From positions 1 through 15,017 of the forward strand of contig CANKWG010000029.1 of the NCBI GenBank assembly GCA_947487325.1: DNA of 15,017 nucleotides, written 5' to 3'. The notes beneath the pieces were generated by a model. The model saw only the letters and a list, made by a program, of their open reading frames with translations. It did not search any database and had not been told where the DNA came from. How positions within the stretch are numbered: position 1 is the first letter of the stretch; each line of letters starts with the position of its first letter. Positions 14,724 to 15,017 of the stretch are shown piece after piece. Both the position numbers and the translations under genes were made by a program. Source of the stretch: Oxalobacteraceae bacterium (GTDB lineage: Bacteria > Pseudomonadota > Gammaproteobacteria > Burkholderiales > Burkholderiaceae_D).

Positions 14724-15017
14724 ATGAATCTTGCCGGCAAAAAAATCGTGCTAGGACTCACTGGTGGCATTGCCTGCTACAAGGCCGCTGAATTTGCGCG
14801 CGCCCTGGTCAAAGCTGGCGCCAGCGTGCAAGTGGTTATGACTGAGGCGGCTCGGCATTTCATTACGCCCGTAACAATGCAGGCACTGTCTGGCCATACG
14901 GTGTACACCGATCAGTGGGATAGCCGCATTGCCAACAATATGGCGCACATTGATCTTACGCGTAATGCTGACGCCATCATCATTGCGCCGTGCTCGGCTG
15001 ATTTTATGCGCAAACTG
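14724..15017 (+). CDS. coaBC: CoaBC (phosphopantothenoylcysteine decarboxylase / phosphopantothenate-cysteine ligase), N-terminal part (runs off the right edge)
   Basis: Ninety-eight codons are present before the window ends. They cover part of the CoaC decarboxylase domain, an FMN flavoprotein that turns phosphopantothenoylcysteine into 4'-phosphopantetheine in coenzyme A synthesis. MNLAGKKIVLGLTGGIACYK contains the GLTGGIA FMN-binding start (11-17). NNMAHIDL carries the catalytic histidine H75, the same number as in E. coli Dfp, and IAPCSADFM follows at 87-95. The last motif has Cys90 where many homologues have Ala. Shine-Dalgarno GAGGGA (14715-14720) overlaps the lspA stop codon, suggesting coupled translation. 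Whether the CoaB half is fused cannot be seen here, but fusion is the rule in proteobacteria. Confidence 0.95.
   Translation, partial: MNLAGKKIVLGLTGGIACYKAAEFARALVKAGASVQVVMTEAARHFITPVTMQALSGHTVYTDQWDSRIANNMAHIDLTRNADAIIIAPCSADFMRKL

Overview
The window looks like a conserved chromosomal segment from a betaproteobacterium. The evidence is gene order and protein character: a yhdP-type AsmA-like gene divergent from glnE, a tkt-gap operon, and the run rsmE, ribF, ileS, lspA, coaBC. This is a combination I associate with Burkholderiales and Nitrosomonadales. An Oxalobacteraceae-like source is possible, judged by protein flavour only and at low confidence. I see no transposase, integrase, phage gene, CRISPR array, tRNA or rRNA gene.

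Layout. Bases 1-1657 (minus) carry the N-terminal 552 residues of a YhdP/TIGR02099-type envelope protein that runs off the left edge. After a 312-bp divergent intergenic region comes glnE (1970-4696, plus), the bifunctional regulator of glutamine synthetase. Two small lipoprotein genes follow on the plus strand (4927-5340 and 5350-5961). The first is BamE/SmpA-like and the second is of unknown function. A strong bidirectional hairpin terminator (5981-6022) separates them from the convergent tkt-gap operon on the minus strand (tkt 7097-9103, gap 6040-7050). The right third is all plus strand: rsmE (9413-10138), ribF (10371-11345), ileS (11355-14216), lspA (14236-14715) and the first 98 codons of coaBC (14724 to the edge). 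From ribF onward the genes are 8-19 bases apart and look like one operon.

How the genes fit together. tkt and gap serve the non-oxidative pentose phosphate pathway and glycolysis. ribF makes FMN and FAD, and coaBC (an FMN-dependent enzyme) makes phosphopantetheine for coenzyme A. ileS and lspA are essential translation and lipoprotein-processing genes. LspA is the peptidase that would process the two lipoproteins encoded upstream. glnE links nitrogen status to glutamine synthetase activity.

The most interesting non-coding item is a 165-base element (9141-9305) between the divergent tkt and rsmE genes. It is closed by a perfect 16-bp inverted repeat and can fold into one long, interrupted hairpin with a large central bubble. 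That architecture resembles 6S RNA (ssrS), but I cannot confirm the identity without a covariance search. Otherwise the window is ordinary housekeeping DNA, and I found no convincing new multi-gene system.
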